Below, in pieces: positions 42,306-54,562 of a DNA stretch of 64,000 bases. How positions within the stretch are numbered: the stretch's first letter is position 1; each line of letters begins with the position of its first letter. The notes beneath the pieces are model-generated. The model did no database searches, was not told the origin of the DNA, and was given only the letters and a program-made list of their open reading frames with translations. Source of the DNA: Pieris napi (lineage: Eukaryota; Arthropoda; Insecta; Lepidoptera; Pieridae); contig NC_062236.1 of NCBI RefSeq assembly GCF_905475465.1, positions 11,852,001 to 11,916,000 of the forward strand, read 5' to 3'. Both the position numbers and the translations under genes were made by a program.

Positions 42306-43952
42306 GGGGGCCTACCATGAGCTCTTATTGCGAGCCTATTGACAACCTACAACTGAGTTGCATCGCTAATTCGTACCATGACATCGAAAAAACGAGACAG
42401 TTTATGTTCCCACGTGACCTTAGCGATTATCAGATTTCGTTCGTTCAATTTGTATGAAAATCCGTACCATGACCGCTCGGCTGAACCGAAATTTGACAGT
42501 TGCGCCTTCCAACTATGACAGAATAAGCGATTCTAAAAAAGTTACTTTTTGTTCAACTTTTTTGTATCGAAATGTCCAAATAATAGTTTAGAACCTATAA
42601 AATTCAATATTTTTATTAAAACTTGTTAATAAAGTTAAAATAATAAGATTTATCTACTATGGCTAATATATGTAAAAAAATATAATTTTATATTTTGGGG
42701 TATTTTGAGTTTAGAGAGTGTGATAATAAATAAATTATTAAAATATCGACGGAGATGAGAAACAAGACGGCAATGCCCTTCTACCGACTTCGTAGATATT
42801 GAGTTTATAATTTATTATAGATTAACTACTTTGACTCATTTGAAGATTTCAGTGTACCTACAAATAATTGCACATGGTTCAATAATATTGAATTAATTAT
42901 TTAGGCATGTCTAACAAAAACATAATTCCCCAATATATCATATTTACAATAAATAATAATGCCATATCACTAGTAGATATTTATTATAATTAAATTTTTC
43001 CTCATTATGTTCATGAATTGTAATATTCTCCTCTGCTTTTTCTTTAAAAAAACAGAGGTGTTTCTCAAATTTATAATGTGTAAATAATAAGCCATTTGAA
43101 AGTATTGTAATAACAGTATTTATTTAGTTAGGATGACTCCATCAAGATAGAAAAAGATGTCTTGTCTTGTCTTGAATCAGGCAATGTTCAATTGGATATA
43201 AACATATATTCATTTATATATTTCATTCTCTCAATTCAGCGAGTTTGTCAGGTTTAAGCTGTAAAGAAAATATAATTATTTATATTATATGAATTAGTTA
43301 ACGTATAAACTGAATTTGTACAATTTTAAGAAATCAATTTTTATCATTATTATATGATTTTCGAGTAATAGGTTGATTGTAATATCTTATGCAAAGAGTT
43401 TAATATCAGGAATTCACTTCAATATAGATATTTATTTTTAATAAACCAATTTTTAAACAATACTTACCCCATCATATTATTTTATAAGTTAAACAATTTG
43501 TAAAACTATATATTTTATGAAACCGAAATTTTGTAAACACCAAATATATTGAAAGCTCCTATCAAAATTTGAAGGAAACGTTTAAAAATAATAAGTGTCA
43601 ACTGCACAGAACCAGAAAACTTTACATTTAAAATATATCAAAAGAATAGTTTTATATTAAATAAATATATATATGAAGACATAATAGCTTATTGTAATTG
43701 ATGAAATATTTAAAATAATTTTATATTTTATTTATTTTTATAGAAACCTCTGTCGAAGTAAGTTTGACAGTTAAATTTCTAAACTTACATAGAAACCACA
43801 AACAAAATTATCGTTCTTTCATTCGGTCTTGCGATGCAAATGCGTTTCAGCTTATAGGCGGTCATGGTACGAAAAAATGCGATTGACTTTAGGTACCTAA
43901 ACTCAACTGCATCTCAACTGGATTGTTTTAAGAAAGTTCATGGTAGGCCCCC
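42306..43952. mobile_element. Putative non-autonomous DNA transposon with GGGGGCCTACCATGA ends
   Basis: Perfect inverse 15-mers lie at 42306-42320 and 43938-43952. A second inverse pair, CGTACCATGACCGC, lies at 42463-42476 and 43858-43871, so each end carries nested GTACCATGA motifs. The 1.6-kb centre is AT-rich and non-coding. No clear target duplication was found, so the superfamily is open. Confidence 0.6.
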
Positions 43953-46900
43953 TGTTGTCAATTTAGGGTCGCCTGTTAGGGCAGGAGTGATTTTATAAAT
44001 AAATAAGTCGAGTTGGTTCGGCAGTGGGAAGTTGGTTTAATATAGTGGTGGTGCGCGGCAAAATGTGCCTTGAAAAACGCTCAGTTGTGGAAAAATTGCT
44101 CAGAATGAACTTGAAAGTCGATATTGTTTCGGACAATCTGTTTAGAAAAACTTGTTTTTGTTCAAAATTAAGGTAGATAGTGTTGATTGTTTATTAAAAT
44201 TCGTATCTGTCCGATGTTGATGATGATTTTTTATGTATTTATATTTAAATCAACATCCCAGTTTTTGCTGTGGGAAAAAATTAGATCATAAGCAATATTT
44301 TTGTACTGTAAAAACTAATATCACTACATACTAAATATAATGTTTATACAACCCGTATTTAAAAAATGTGTAGTCCCTTCGGTGTGTGTTAGTTTAATAT
44401 TTACAAATAAACAATGTACCCGAACTGGCCGCATGACCGTGTTGTGAATTAAAAATCGATATCAGCATCCATAAATAGCAATAAAAAAAGAACTTCCAAA
44501 ACTATTCTCTTTTAAAACATACCTTGATAGCCGTGAATAAGGTGCAAAATCCTTTGATATAGAAATTGCCAAATGTCGTTGGAGTCACATTGGTTGGACC
44601 TTGAAATTCGCGAAAGGGTCTGGCCGAACCACGCGATCGAAATTTTTGCCGAATGAGTTAATTTCTTAGTAAAGTTTTTGTAAGGTAAAATATTATTATA
44701 TGTATGTAATATTCAGCAGAACATTAGGATTCGCAATAATATTAAAAAATCCAGATTAGCAAAGATTAGATTAGATTAGAAGAGAAAACAATATAATATT
44801 GATTTCATACAGTTAAAATAATCAGAAATTTAAAAGGTTCTTCTCAATTTACAGATTTTGATGCTGCCTTTAGGGCGACGTAACATGAATTTATAAGGTA
44901 AGATCAAATTTTTCACATTTTGAAATCACGAAAAGTAGAAACTTACTTATTAACAAAGTATTAGAAGTATAAGGTGTTTCTTTCGCGGTTATGTCAATCT
45001 AAGAAGAAGAAAGATTCATATTCTAATTCAAAGGAAATAAAGTTGCCATTATTTTGAAGAATATAATCGAGTTGGTATACTGAATGGTAATCACACAATT
45101 TTAATCTATATTCTTTTAATTAAATGAAAGCGAAAAACACTAAGCTGCTTAGTCGGTTAATATAATAAGATTTTAAATTAAGATAATGAAAGCCCATCCA
45201 TTTCTGATAGTCATCCCATATGTTATTAAAACTATACTCTCTGAAATAGACGTTATCTCGATATACTAAGCCCTTATAACATTACTCAATAATTTATATT
45301 GTTGTATCGATTATCTCTGTTAAATTTAACACCTACGTTTATCAATTAAAACATGATAATAATTCACGCGAAGCATATTTGAACCAATAAAATTATAAAA
45401 CTTCTGGACCCTCAACTCTTAAACGAAAAACAACCTTATTTAATTGTAAGTAAGGGTGGTTATATAGTTTTATAAACCATACAAATAATGTAGAGCAGAG
45501 ATAATACAGAGCGATGTTGCTTGTCTATGCCCACCGATTTATTGCGCGCCTTGGATATTTTTAATCTGTTATCTTTTTTCACTCTATTCTTAGTACGGAA
45601 TTTTTCTTTGTAAATATCCATGGTGAATATAGACTATAATCATTTTTTAAACGTGCTATGCAGAAGCGATTTATTTTGTTGCCTGTGCATAAAATTGCAT
45701 GTAAACGACAGTTTATGTAAGAGTTGAATATTGGTTTTTATTACTGACTTAGACTTTCTAGTTCATTTATATTAACGAATCTCCAAATGGATATAGCTAA
45801 TAATATACATTTGTTCAATTCAGAAGAGCAGGTTTCTGTTGTACTCATTTCAATAATATGTCATTATATTTTCAAGACAGTACAAATCTACACACCACTC
45901 AACACAAAATATTATTTGTCCGTCTTCTTGGGTGGTTAATGATAGCAATTTAAGAACATTCGAGACGTCATCGCGTTACAAGAGACTTTTAACTCCCAAT
46001 TACCTGTCAAATTACTGCACAGCGCACTGCATTAAATTTGCTTTCAAAATATATAATTTCATATGAAGTAAGGTGCTTATAATATTGCTCACGATAATTT
46101 TATGGTAAAATCTGTATGAGCTAGTAACTGGTACTTTCCATAGCGTAAATAAGGACATAAAGTTTCTTTAAAATTCTTCCTGTTTCAAAAACATAACGCA
46201 TAACTAACACGCATTGTATTATCTTTATATTTACTTTTCTGTGTATATTTTAAGTATATGACGTGAGATTCACGTGAATTTATTGAAACTAATTTAAATA
46301 TAATATTTCTTGTGGTTTTACGACTTACTACAAGCTTACGTTTTATTTATCCTATAAAACTAAATGTCGGGACTATTGAGAAAAATAACTTCAATGAAAT
46401 CTTTTAATGTTCATTTACCTTATATGTTGGGTACACTCACTCGTGCACTCAGGCGTGTTAAAAACATTTAAAAAAACATAAAATAATTTTAAAATAACAT
46501 TTTTTCTGGAGTTTACTATTAAGTTTATTGTGGAAGAACTGGGAAGGGTTCCCAAATTTTACACCTTATAATAAATTGTTGTCAAATGATTAAACACATT
46601 TTTATTTATTATTTTATTTCATTGTATGTGTACTTAGAGTGTAAAAACACTAAATACAAGCTGTAAGCTACACATATACCCCGTGAATACTTCGCTGGTT
46701 TATCAAATTCATACTGTATGAACTTACTATTCAAAGTAGTTAATGTGACGTCAATATATGTAATTAATTATTCATTTTTGGGTAGCGTTTATATATCTAT
46801 CACTTCATTTGAACAAAACCATTTTCTTCACACAAGTATAACGAAGCAACTTTAAAATTATCGTAAAAAGTATGAAACAGGTTACGGCAAAGTGCTAACT

Positions 46901-47409
46901 CAATTACCGCTTATAACTCGCCATGTTTACTTTGCCCGGCCAGGCCATATCAACATTGTATTACGCGTATAATAGGATAAATATGAAAAATAATGTATCA
47001 ATACATGCTGTGGAGAAAGAGAAATCGTTATACAAATTCAAATATTTATTGAAAAAACTATTGTATTTCTACTATAATTGAATTACTGGATCTATGAAAC
47101 GCGAACGAAACATGAACACCTAATCGTCAATGTTACGTAATGATGAGGTAATAAGGTCACGCCCGCAGGTGGGTGTGGGTGATTTAAAGGCCATAGTTTT
47201 AAAGTCTTTGTGACAATTTCACGTGTCTTTCTTAGGTGAAACATCCTGTATATTCTTTATAGGGGGTCATGACCAATAGATTGTTGCCTGACAAATTCAG
47301 GAGCTGTATTACACGCACTGTGCCTGTGGTATGTTCCTTGAAAATTATTTCTGGTTATTTTCTTCCTAATATATATTCTTGTATGATTATATTGAAAGGA
47401 ATCGATTTA
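43953..47409. other. Intergenic, AT-rich, no gene seen
   Basis: 44030-44110 (GTGGTGGTGCGCGGCAAAATG, then GCCTTGAAAAACGCTC) is less AT-rich and resembles a fragment of a retroelement, not assigned. The rest shows only short broken frames and an AGATTAGATTAGATTAGA run near 44765. Confidence 0.4.
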
Positions 47410-47664
47410 ATTTTTTTTTAAGACAATTCACACCAATTGACCTAGTCCCATGCTAAGCTGGTGAAGCTTGTGTTATGGGTACTACGCAACGGATATACAT
47501 ACATATTATAGATAGATAGACATATAAATACATATTTAAACACCCAAGACCTAAGCACAACACCAAATGCTCATCACATCGATGTTCGTCTCAGGCGGCG
47601 ATCGAACCCGGGACCCATGGATTCGCGGTCAGGGATACTAACCACTAGACCAATGAGTCGTCTA
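47410..47664 (-). mobile_element. SINE family B, tRNA-headed
   Basis: On the - strand the head reads CATTGGTCTAGTGGTTAGTATC (A-box) and GGGTTCGATCGCC (B-box; GATCGAACC at 47600-47608). The body contains TGATGAGCATTTGGTGTTG, a TATCTATCTATAATATG simple run and CTAGGTCAATTGGTGTG, then an A-tail (T run at 47411-47419). The head resembles a real tRNA more than family A does, but it has no matching acceptor stem, so it is not a tRNA gene. Confidence 0.8.
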
Positions 47665-47705
47665 AATATATATATTGCCCTTATAACAGTGGGCTGAAAT
47701 GTAAG

Positions 47706-47925
47706 TTAACATTGAAACAAACTTTTCATTGAATTTGATTTTATTAGCGATACAACGATTATAGCCATCATACAATTTTTCGATACCATTTTTCTTATAC
47801 GATTTGTCTTTAGCTTCATAATAGGCTTCAGTTCGGCGATTACCCCTTCATCAGCGGAAAATTTCTGTCCAGCGAGCATTCTCTTGAGGTCCGAGAACAA
47901 GAAAAAGTCCTCTCATTTGAAGTTC
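47706..47925 (-). pseudogene. Mariner transposase relic, C-terminal
   Basis: The - strand reads DFFLFSDLKRMLAGQKFSADEGVIAE, then a frameshift and decay. It belongs to the same mariner type as 11928-12143; no inverted repeats were recognised around it. Confidence 0.8.
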
Positions 47926-48486
47926 TATAAAACATTCATTTTGAATCTATTTGCTATTATTGTTTGACATTCAACTGTTTGTTCACGATCTATTGATTTT
48001 TCAAATAAAATCCGATGAAGTGAATTTTGACCATTATTACCAAGTAGCAAGGTCCAAAATTTAATTTTTCGTTGATTCCTTATGACGTGCCGCAGTGCCG
48101 TTGATGTCTTTCGTATAGACGATATTCAATTTTAGATGCAACTCGTTTAGGAACGATTTAGTTAATTTAGCTCTTTTTTATCTATAACAAACTCGCCAGT
48201 ATGCTGATAATGAAAATTTTACTAAGCTTTCGATGTATTAAGTAGCTATTATATTAATAAATAATTGCAAGTCATTTATCTACTATGTATTTTTTCATTT
48301 ACATAGGACCCTTAATAGCCACGCAGATCTGTTGCCGAGAAGCTTAGCAAAGTCAACTCCTCTTTCCTGAAAAGGAACTTTATTTATTTACACTAGGTCT
48401 GGTGGGATTGGCGTCTCACGCCGTACTAAATTTAGTATGTGGATGTTTTTGACCAAAGAAGTCATATTTTCTTTTTTATTTTGGAA

Positions 48487-48690
48487 ACTTACTTTATGGA
48501 ACCGGCTGCCCACTGACGTATTTCCGAACCAATTCGACTTAGGGTCCTTCAAGAAAAGAGCATACCAGTTCTTAATAGGCCGGTAACGCACTCGCGAGCC
48601 CTCTGGCATTGAGAGTGTCCATGGGCGGCGGTATCACTTTCCATCAGATGAGCCTCCTGCCCATTTGCCCCCTGTTCTATAAAAAAAAAC
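48487..48690 (+). repeat. Dispersed repeat C, long copy
   Basis: GGAACCGGCTGCCCACTGACG, then GAACCAATTCGACTTAGGGTCC, the core GGTAACGCACTCGCGAGCCC and an A-run end. With 57500-57705 this gives the longest shared form, about 200 bases. Confidence 0.75.
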
Positions 48691-51600
48691 ACGCTACTGC
48701 GCTCCTAATCAAAGGTTACAAAGAAACAAATAAAATTTGCATTATTTAATTTAAACATCCAAATTTGTTTTTTTTAATTACACAACGCTACCAGTAAGGA
48801 ACTACGCTTCATGATAAGATATAATTTGTACATCTCCAAGGTTAGATAATTTGAGGTCGATTACAAGGTTTAAGTAAGTATATGTACCTAAACAAATTTC
48901 TTACTTATGCTAAATTTAACAATATCTATTTAATACATACAACCAGCAAGTGCCTGGTTTCGCATTTTTATTTTGGGAATAAAAACAGCCACCTAACACA
49001 ATAATGTTAATCCAGTTGTTTTTGAGTTGATTTGCTATACTTAAAAACACCTTTCCTTTTTACCTTACGCGATACATTTGAGGAAACACAGAGCAATGAA
49101 AAGATTCTTTAGTTAACAATTCTGACTCTTTATTTTTAAGGGCAATATATTCTTACTTTAAATTTGGTAAGTTGAGCTCTTTTATGACAACAACCACGTT
49201 TAAAGCATATATTATAATACATTAAGTTTACAACGAAGTTATCTATAAATTATTAAATTTATCGTTCTTGCCATTCTTGATTCAAATAGTTTATTACGTT
49301 TTATTTTATTTTATTGTTGTTTGGATTATAATTGTTTTACCTTCTTGATTTCGCCGGTATCGTCCTCATGTTTATGTATGTCCGTCAATTTGTTTGTTTG
49401 TATCATGTGTTTATCCTTATTTTGTGGTCCAAATAACCACAAAAATTTAAAAACGGATGGATAAACTTTGTTAATAATTTGTTCTTATCTTAAAATCCTT
49501 AAATAGTTCCACATTTATAATAAACGAATAAATAATGTTATATTTGTTTCGATTCGATAGTTATTATATTTAGAAATAATTTGAAATCATAAAAGCCTAC
49601 AAAAACATCATTTATATTCTCCCTTGAGTGTGTTTTCTTGTCATGTCGTCACCTCTGAGTCAATTTCCTGTTACTGGACATAAGAATATACATTTTATTT
49701 TAACCTTGAAGATCCTACTTAATATATTGTAATTATTTACTCAATAAAAGTATTGTAGACGGAAGACCTGACATAGGGGCATGGGGCAAACTTATGCCTC
49801 TGGTTATGTGACTCAAAACGTGCCTCCAAATTGAAATTTTCCATTTCTCCATTTGCAAGGTGTGGCTATTTAATTAATATTTTCTAGCAAGTGGCATAGT
49901 AATGGTTGGCTTTATATGGTTGACATCCATATATTTCTAGTTTAGTCGTTTTCTAATAAAATATATATCGTATATTGAATGATTTAATATTGTACGCGTA
50001 ATGAAAGTACTTTAATAAATAAATGTATTTTTGTAAAACCATTTATGTACACAGTGGTTAAAGCAACAACGATTAGCGTGCACTTTACGCAGCATGATAC
50101 AAGTTATTATTCTCTATTTTTAAACCATCAATGGTTCATTAAAGTGTTCAACCTCAGAAAAATACAGTAACAATCACAAAATAAAACTGCAAACCTTTAA
50201 CATAAAAAGCTTTTAAAAATACCGGCACGTCACATTTCAAGCTAACTAGATGTTTGTATGAAACAAGTTTCCCGCCTGTTCTTGTCCTTGACAGCTACAG
50301 ATAAAAAATAAACAAGCGATTAAAGGAGGTTTTATCCCATCGTCTATTAAATTGACTCCTTTTAAATCTATTTAAATAGGCCGTTATGTCTGTTAGTTAA
50401 ATCTTGATATGAATAAATAATAGAAATATTAACGTCAATTATTGTTTATCTTAATCGTCTAATTCATTTAAATTAGGTCATGTCGGTTATTAATTTTAGA
50501 TTTGGATCTCATAAATAATAATGATTTTTGTTTTATAATTAATTTAAGTAACATCTTGAATGTAATAAAATATTATTAATTAACATAAATTATTATATAA
50601 GACTAAATGAATTATGTATAATTTATATTTAGTAGGTTTTTATAAAACACAGCAATGACATTACATATTCTCTATTCTCTCTATTTTATTCATATCTAAG
50701 ATTCGTGGTTAAATTAGCGGGTGGAAATTCCCAGTAAAATAAAATTCCAGTGTTCATGCCCCAAATCTTATATATATATATATATAACAGATATATTGTT
50801 TGAAATAATACTATAACATACATAAACATTTTAACTGAGTGATTATATTGATTGTTTTACAATAATTAATGTGTAATAAAAACGTCATATCAATTATAAT
50901 GATTAATACCGGATGGTCAATACTTGGAATATTTGTACGATGTGACAGACTGTGTGTGTAAATTGTGACTCAATGTTCATTATAATTCAATACACACTAC
51001 AACAATGCTTGTTACCTTCTGAGAATATAAATGGATAGCAGTATTTGCTATTTTCATGTAATAAACGCTTTGGTTTGAACTTATACAGTCATTTCTCCTA
51101 ACTTGTCAATGTTACTATAAAATATTTTATATCTGTGACCATTTTGGAAATCGGTTTCCTTAAAGGTGTAGCCTGTAACTTGGTTGGATTTCCGGCGAAG
51201 GTATATTTTTATTCAGCATTTTTGCTGAACTTATACAGTTTGAGATTTCCCTTATTTTGTCTTTCTTAATATAAAATGTTTCGGCGGCCATTTTGGAGCA
51301 AATAGATATTAATTAAATGCCATAAATCGCCGCCTAAAATGATGCTCTTCTAATCACGTGTATAGTCGTGTACTAGTAGTCTTAAAGAAAATACGCGTTA
51401 ACGGAATTAAAAATAATCTTTTCACGTCTTACAATAGGTACCCTTAGGATTGTTTTTTTATTGTAAATGGTTTATGTATTGACACCCACATTGCCAGAAC
51501 TCTCGCAAGTGCGTTGCCGGCCTTTTAAGAATTATTTGATAAAACTGTGGTAAAGTTCGGTAAAGAAAAACATAATTCTATAGAAAACGTAGTTGTATAC

Positions 51601-52147
51601 GGAAGCAGTTTAAGCTTGAAAAATATATTTAAATAGCTTCCGTTTAGTTACAAATATTATTTTTGGAACGATCCATAATAGTCTTCAATTTCTTGAGAAA
51701 TAATCAATACGTTAACAAGCACACTTTACGTAGGGTGGAACGGGTTTTTGTTGTGTTTTTGTAGTCTATAAAATTGACTAGAAGCATTTTGATTAACATT
51801 GTAGATAAAAATCGATGTATTAATCCTATAAAAACTACCGTAGGTTTATTGTTCTCCTGTCATCAGCATACAAAGCAGGAGCGATACACTTATAACCATT
51901 GTTTTGATAACGGTGGACTTTTTACGTCTGTATTGAGATTCAGTTTACATTACAATTCAATAGCACCTTTTTTGTTCATAGATATTGTACTGCTTAATTT
52001 GCATATAATCTATTTTGAATCTGTGATATTTGACAGTTTATATTACAAAAAAACGCACCCAGACACATAAATGTTCTAGTTTTTTTTGCATAATCTGTAG
52101 GTTGACGTTTGACAGCTAAAATTGTCATAACACCGCGCCCAAATGTA
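48691..52147. other. Intergenic, AT-rich, no gene seen
   Basis: Contains a (TA)n run near 50770, a diverged direct duplication at 51077-51148 and 51227-51298 (period 150), and a fragment of repeat C near 51505-51530 (CTCGCAAGTGCGTTGCCGGCC). No coding-like exon. Confidence 0.4.
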
Positions 52148-52992
52148 TAGTCCTTTTCATGAAAGAAGTCCCCCAGACGCGGCGCTGCAATCGCATGACG
52201 TAATGTTGCCATTTATGAGTAAAAAAATTACCTATTTTATTTACATTTAGCAGATGTAATTTATCAAATAATATTATTTTCTGCATACTTTGAAACAATA
52301 TTTCTGTTATGTAAAAAGTATATTTTTATTTACTTAAATTAGCGGTGTTCTACCTACTTACAGGGAAAAAGATGAGAAAATAGGGTAAAGAAAAGCAATA
52401 CAATTTTTTATTCAGTTTTATTGCATAATTGTTGGGTTACAATTTTTTTTCGAAGTACGCCGCTGTTATACCTTCGTTTGTAATTCTTGTTATAGTTTTC
52501 TCTGACACACCTGCAATTAAATTATGAGCAATTAAAAAGAATAGTAACTTTAAGTTTATAATGCTTATGTAATATATGTTTTAATTTCAGTTACCTAGTT
52601 TCATCACGTTATGTATTTATTCAATTTTGTCGCAAAAACGAATTTATATCATAAAAGTCCCATCAATACAGCAAAAAATTATTAAATGGCAACTCTAAAA
52701 AGTACCTGTTATGGCGGCAACTCTCTTCCGAACATTGTTTAGTGGTATTAAAACACCTTGATTCTTATTTTCCGCTTCACAGAACTCTTTCACCTTTAAT
52801 ATCATTTCTCGAGCCGAACTTTTTACAACTTTTGGCATTGTAATCAATCTTTAAAATGCACTAAGCTAGTTAAAAATTCACAAAGATCTACCACAACAAA
52901 CGAACTTGATAACATCGACGAATGACAACATTGCCGACCTGTCAAATTTAGTTCCAAAAATCACCGCGGGACTTCTTTCATGAAAAGCACTA
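52148..52992. mobile_element. Tc1/IS630-like element, internally deleted
   Basis: Ends match inversely: TAGTCCTTTTCATGAAAGAAG on the left, CTTTCATGAAAAGCACTA on the right (one mismatch over about 25 bases). Both are flanked by TA, the target of the Tc1/mariner superfamily. Inside, on the - strand, only the DNA-binding part of a transposase remains; the DDE catalytic part is missing. Confidence 0.75.
52437..52838 (-). CDS. Truncated transposase: N-terminal helix-turn-helix domain only, two exons
   Basis: Exons 52838-52706 and 52510-52437 on the - strand (donor GT after CAG, acceptor TTTAATTGCAG) give 68 aa, MPKVVKSSAREMILKVKEF ... NNVRKRVAAITGVSEKTITR..., ending KKL-stop. The MPK start, (V)xKRVAxxTGVSxxTI helix-turn-helix and position fit the N-terminal DNA-binding domain of an insect Tc1/IS630-type transposase. 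It keeps an open frame and clean splice sites but lacks the catalytic domain. If expressed it could bind element ends without cutting. It may equally be the residue of a deletion. Confidence 0.55.
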
Positions 52993-53274
52993 TACGTTAT
53001 AAATATTTCTATCTGTCTTAAATGAAGTTAGCACATTAGTGTAGCCCTCATACATAGTTTATTTAGATGAATTAGATGTTTCAATCTGTAACAGTTTACA
53101 GAGACATTTCGTTTTTATTTGAATTATCTTCTTAACAAAGTCTGTTCAAAGCAACAAAATTTAAATACTAGTTGTGACGCCGCGGCCGCCGTCATCCGTC
53201 TAATGCGGTCTTACCTTTAACGTTAATATAAATAAATACTAACGTATATAAACAAATATTTTTTGATTAATATA

Positions 53275-54560
53275 GGGGAAGGTCGGGACCCTTCGTACGG
53301 TTTTCACATTTTATTTTTTTATTTCTTTATTTTTCCATGAATCAATCACCTGATAGCTTAAATTTATAGTCTAACTATCTGAGGTTCATATAAAAAAATG
53401 ACAAATGATTTCATCTGATGGTTCAACCATAATTATGATTTAAACTAAATCTGGAAAACGTACGAATCTGCCCCATCAACGGGGCACCTTCGTACAGTGT
53501 TGGGGGTACCTTCGTACGGTGTGGGGTAGTTCCGTACTTGCGATTAAAACGACACATATAAATCAAAATTAATTTATTAGCAATGAAATTAAACACAATA
53601 ATAAAGATTTAATTTCTATTAAACAAAAATAAAATACTTTTCTTATAGTGAAGTGTAGAACAAAAATTACATAGCTTTTCTTATGTAAAACCAAATTTAA
53701 TTAGTTAGGTATCTTAAATTTAGAATCACATTTCTTAATCTTTGATGCGGATTAGCACTTCTTATTTTCGGGTGTGGCAGTATAAATTCGTGGTTTTCCT
53801 GGCCGTCGCCGTCATTTTGTTTGTTTTATTACTTCTTACAACATGCGGATTAGGTCGAAATGCCTCTGGTGTCAAAACTGACTTCGAAGGAACTACTATT
53901 TGATGGATTGGCAAATTATTCACAGCATATGGTTCACAAGAATCAAAATCAACCTTAATAAAGATAATAAAAAATAAGTACATAAACATATATTTACATC
54001 GACGATAGCAACACAGGACAAAGTTAAAGCAAAAATTTGCAATTAGCACACTAACACAATCTTACCTACTACGAGAGGGTTTAGTCAAGATGCCTTAACA
54101 GTAGTGTAATATGTAGAAAGTCGACAACTTAATTTGTATGAAAATGACAGTTCGCGTCGACAACTTTTCATACAAATTTAATTGTACAATTCGTTCAAAT
54201 GTGCACCATCTAGTGCTGTCCGAATGTACCCCACTAACTGAATACCAACAAAATATAACTTATTTTAATATTAATAGGAAAACGTCATAAATTAAGTATT
54301 TAGTGTCTAGTTACTGATAGAATACTCTACACGAAAACTTATTTTATCTACGGTAACAAGAGACAAAAACATAGATCAAAAAATTACTTACCGAGCGCGA
54401 AAACACGTCCATCGGTGCGAATTTCACGAAATTTCGTTGATGTTATAGTTAGTACCTCGACTCATGCACACATAAAAAAACAAGACTGTACTTTGTTTCG
54501 TTCAAGTTTTATTTTGACTGTATGAATGTGCCCCGCGTACGAAGGGTAACGATCTTCCCC
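53275..54560. mobile_element. TA-flanked DNA transposon relic, pogo/Tigger-like (tentative)
   Basis: Ends GGGGAAGGTCGGGACCCTTCG and the inverse CGAAGGGTAACGATCTTCCCC are each flanked by TA (53273-53274 and 54561-54562). Match is about 22 of 25. Near the left end CCTTCGTAC recurs at 53487, 53509 and, as TTCCGTAC, at 53529: subterminal repeats. A transposase tail remains on the - strand. Confidence 0.65.
53762..53953 (-). pseudogene. Transposase C-terminal exon remnant
   Basis: After a possible acceptor (TTTATTAAG) the - strand reads VDFDSCEPYAVNNLPIHQIV, then PSKSVLTPEAFRPNPHVVRS, a basic stretch and a stop. A TPExFRPxP block followed by basic residues resembles the C-terminal tail of pogo/Tigger/jerky-type transposases. 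No DDE core was found within the element. Confidence 0.4.
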
Positions 54561-54562
54561 TA

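Noticed and set aside
47580..47664. tRNA gene on the - strand
   Set aside because: A and B boxes are present but the acceptor stem does not pair and the sequence continues into a SINE body with an A-tail.
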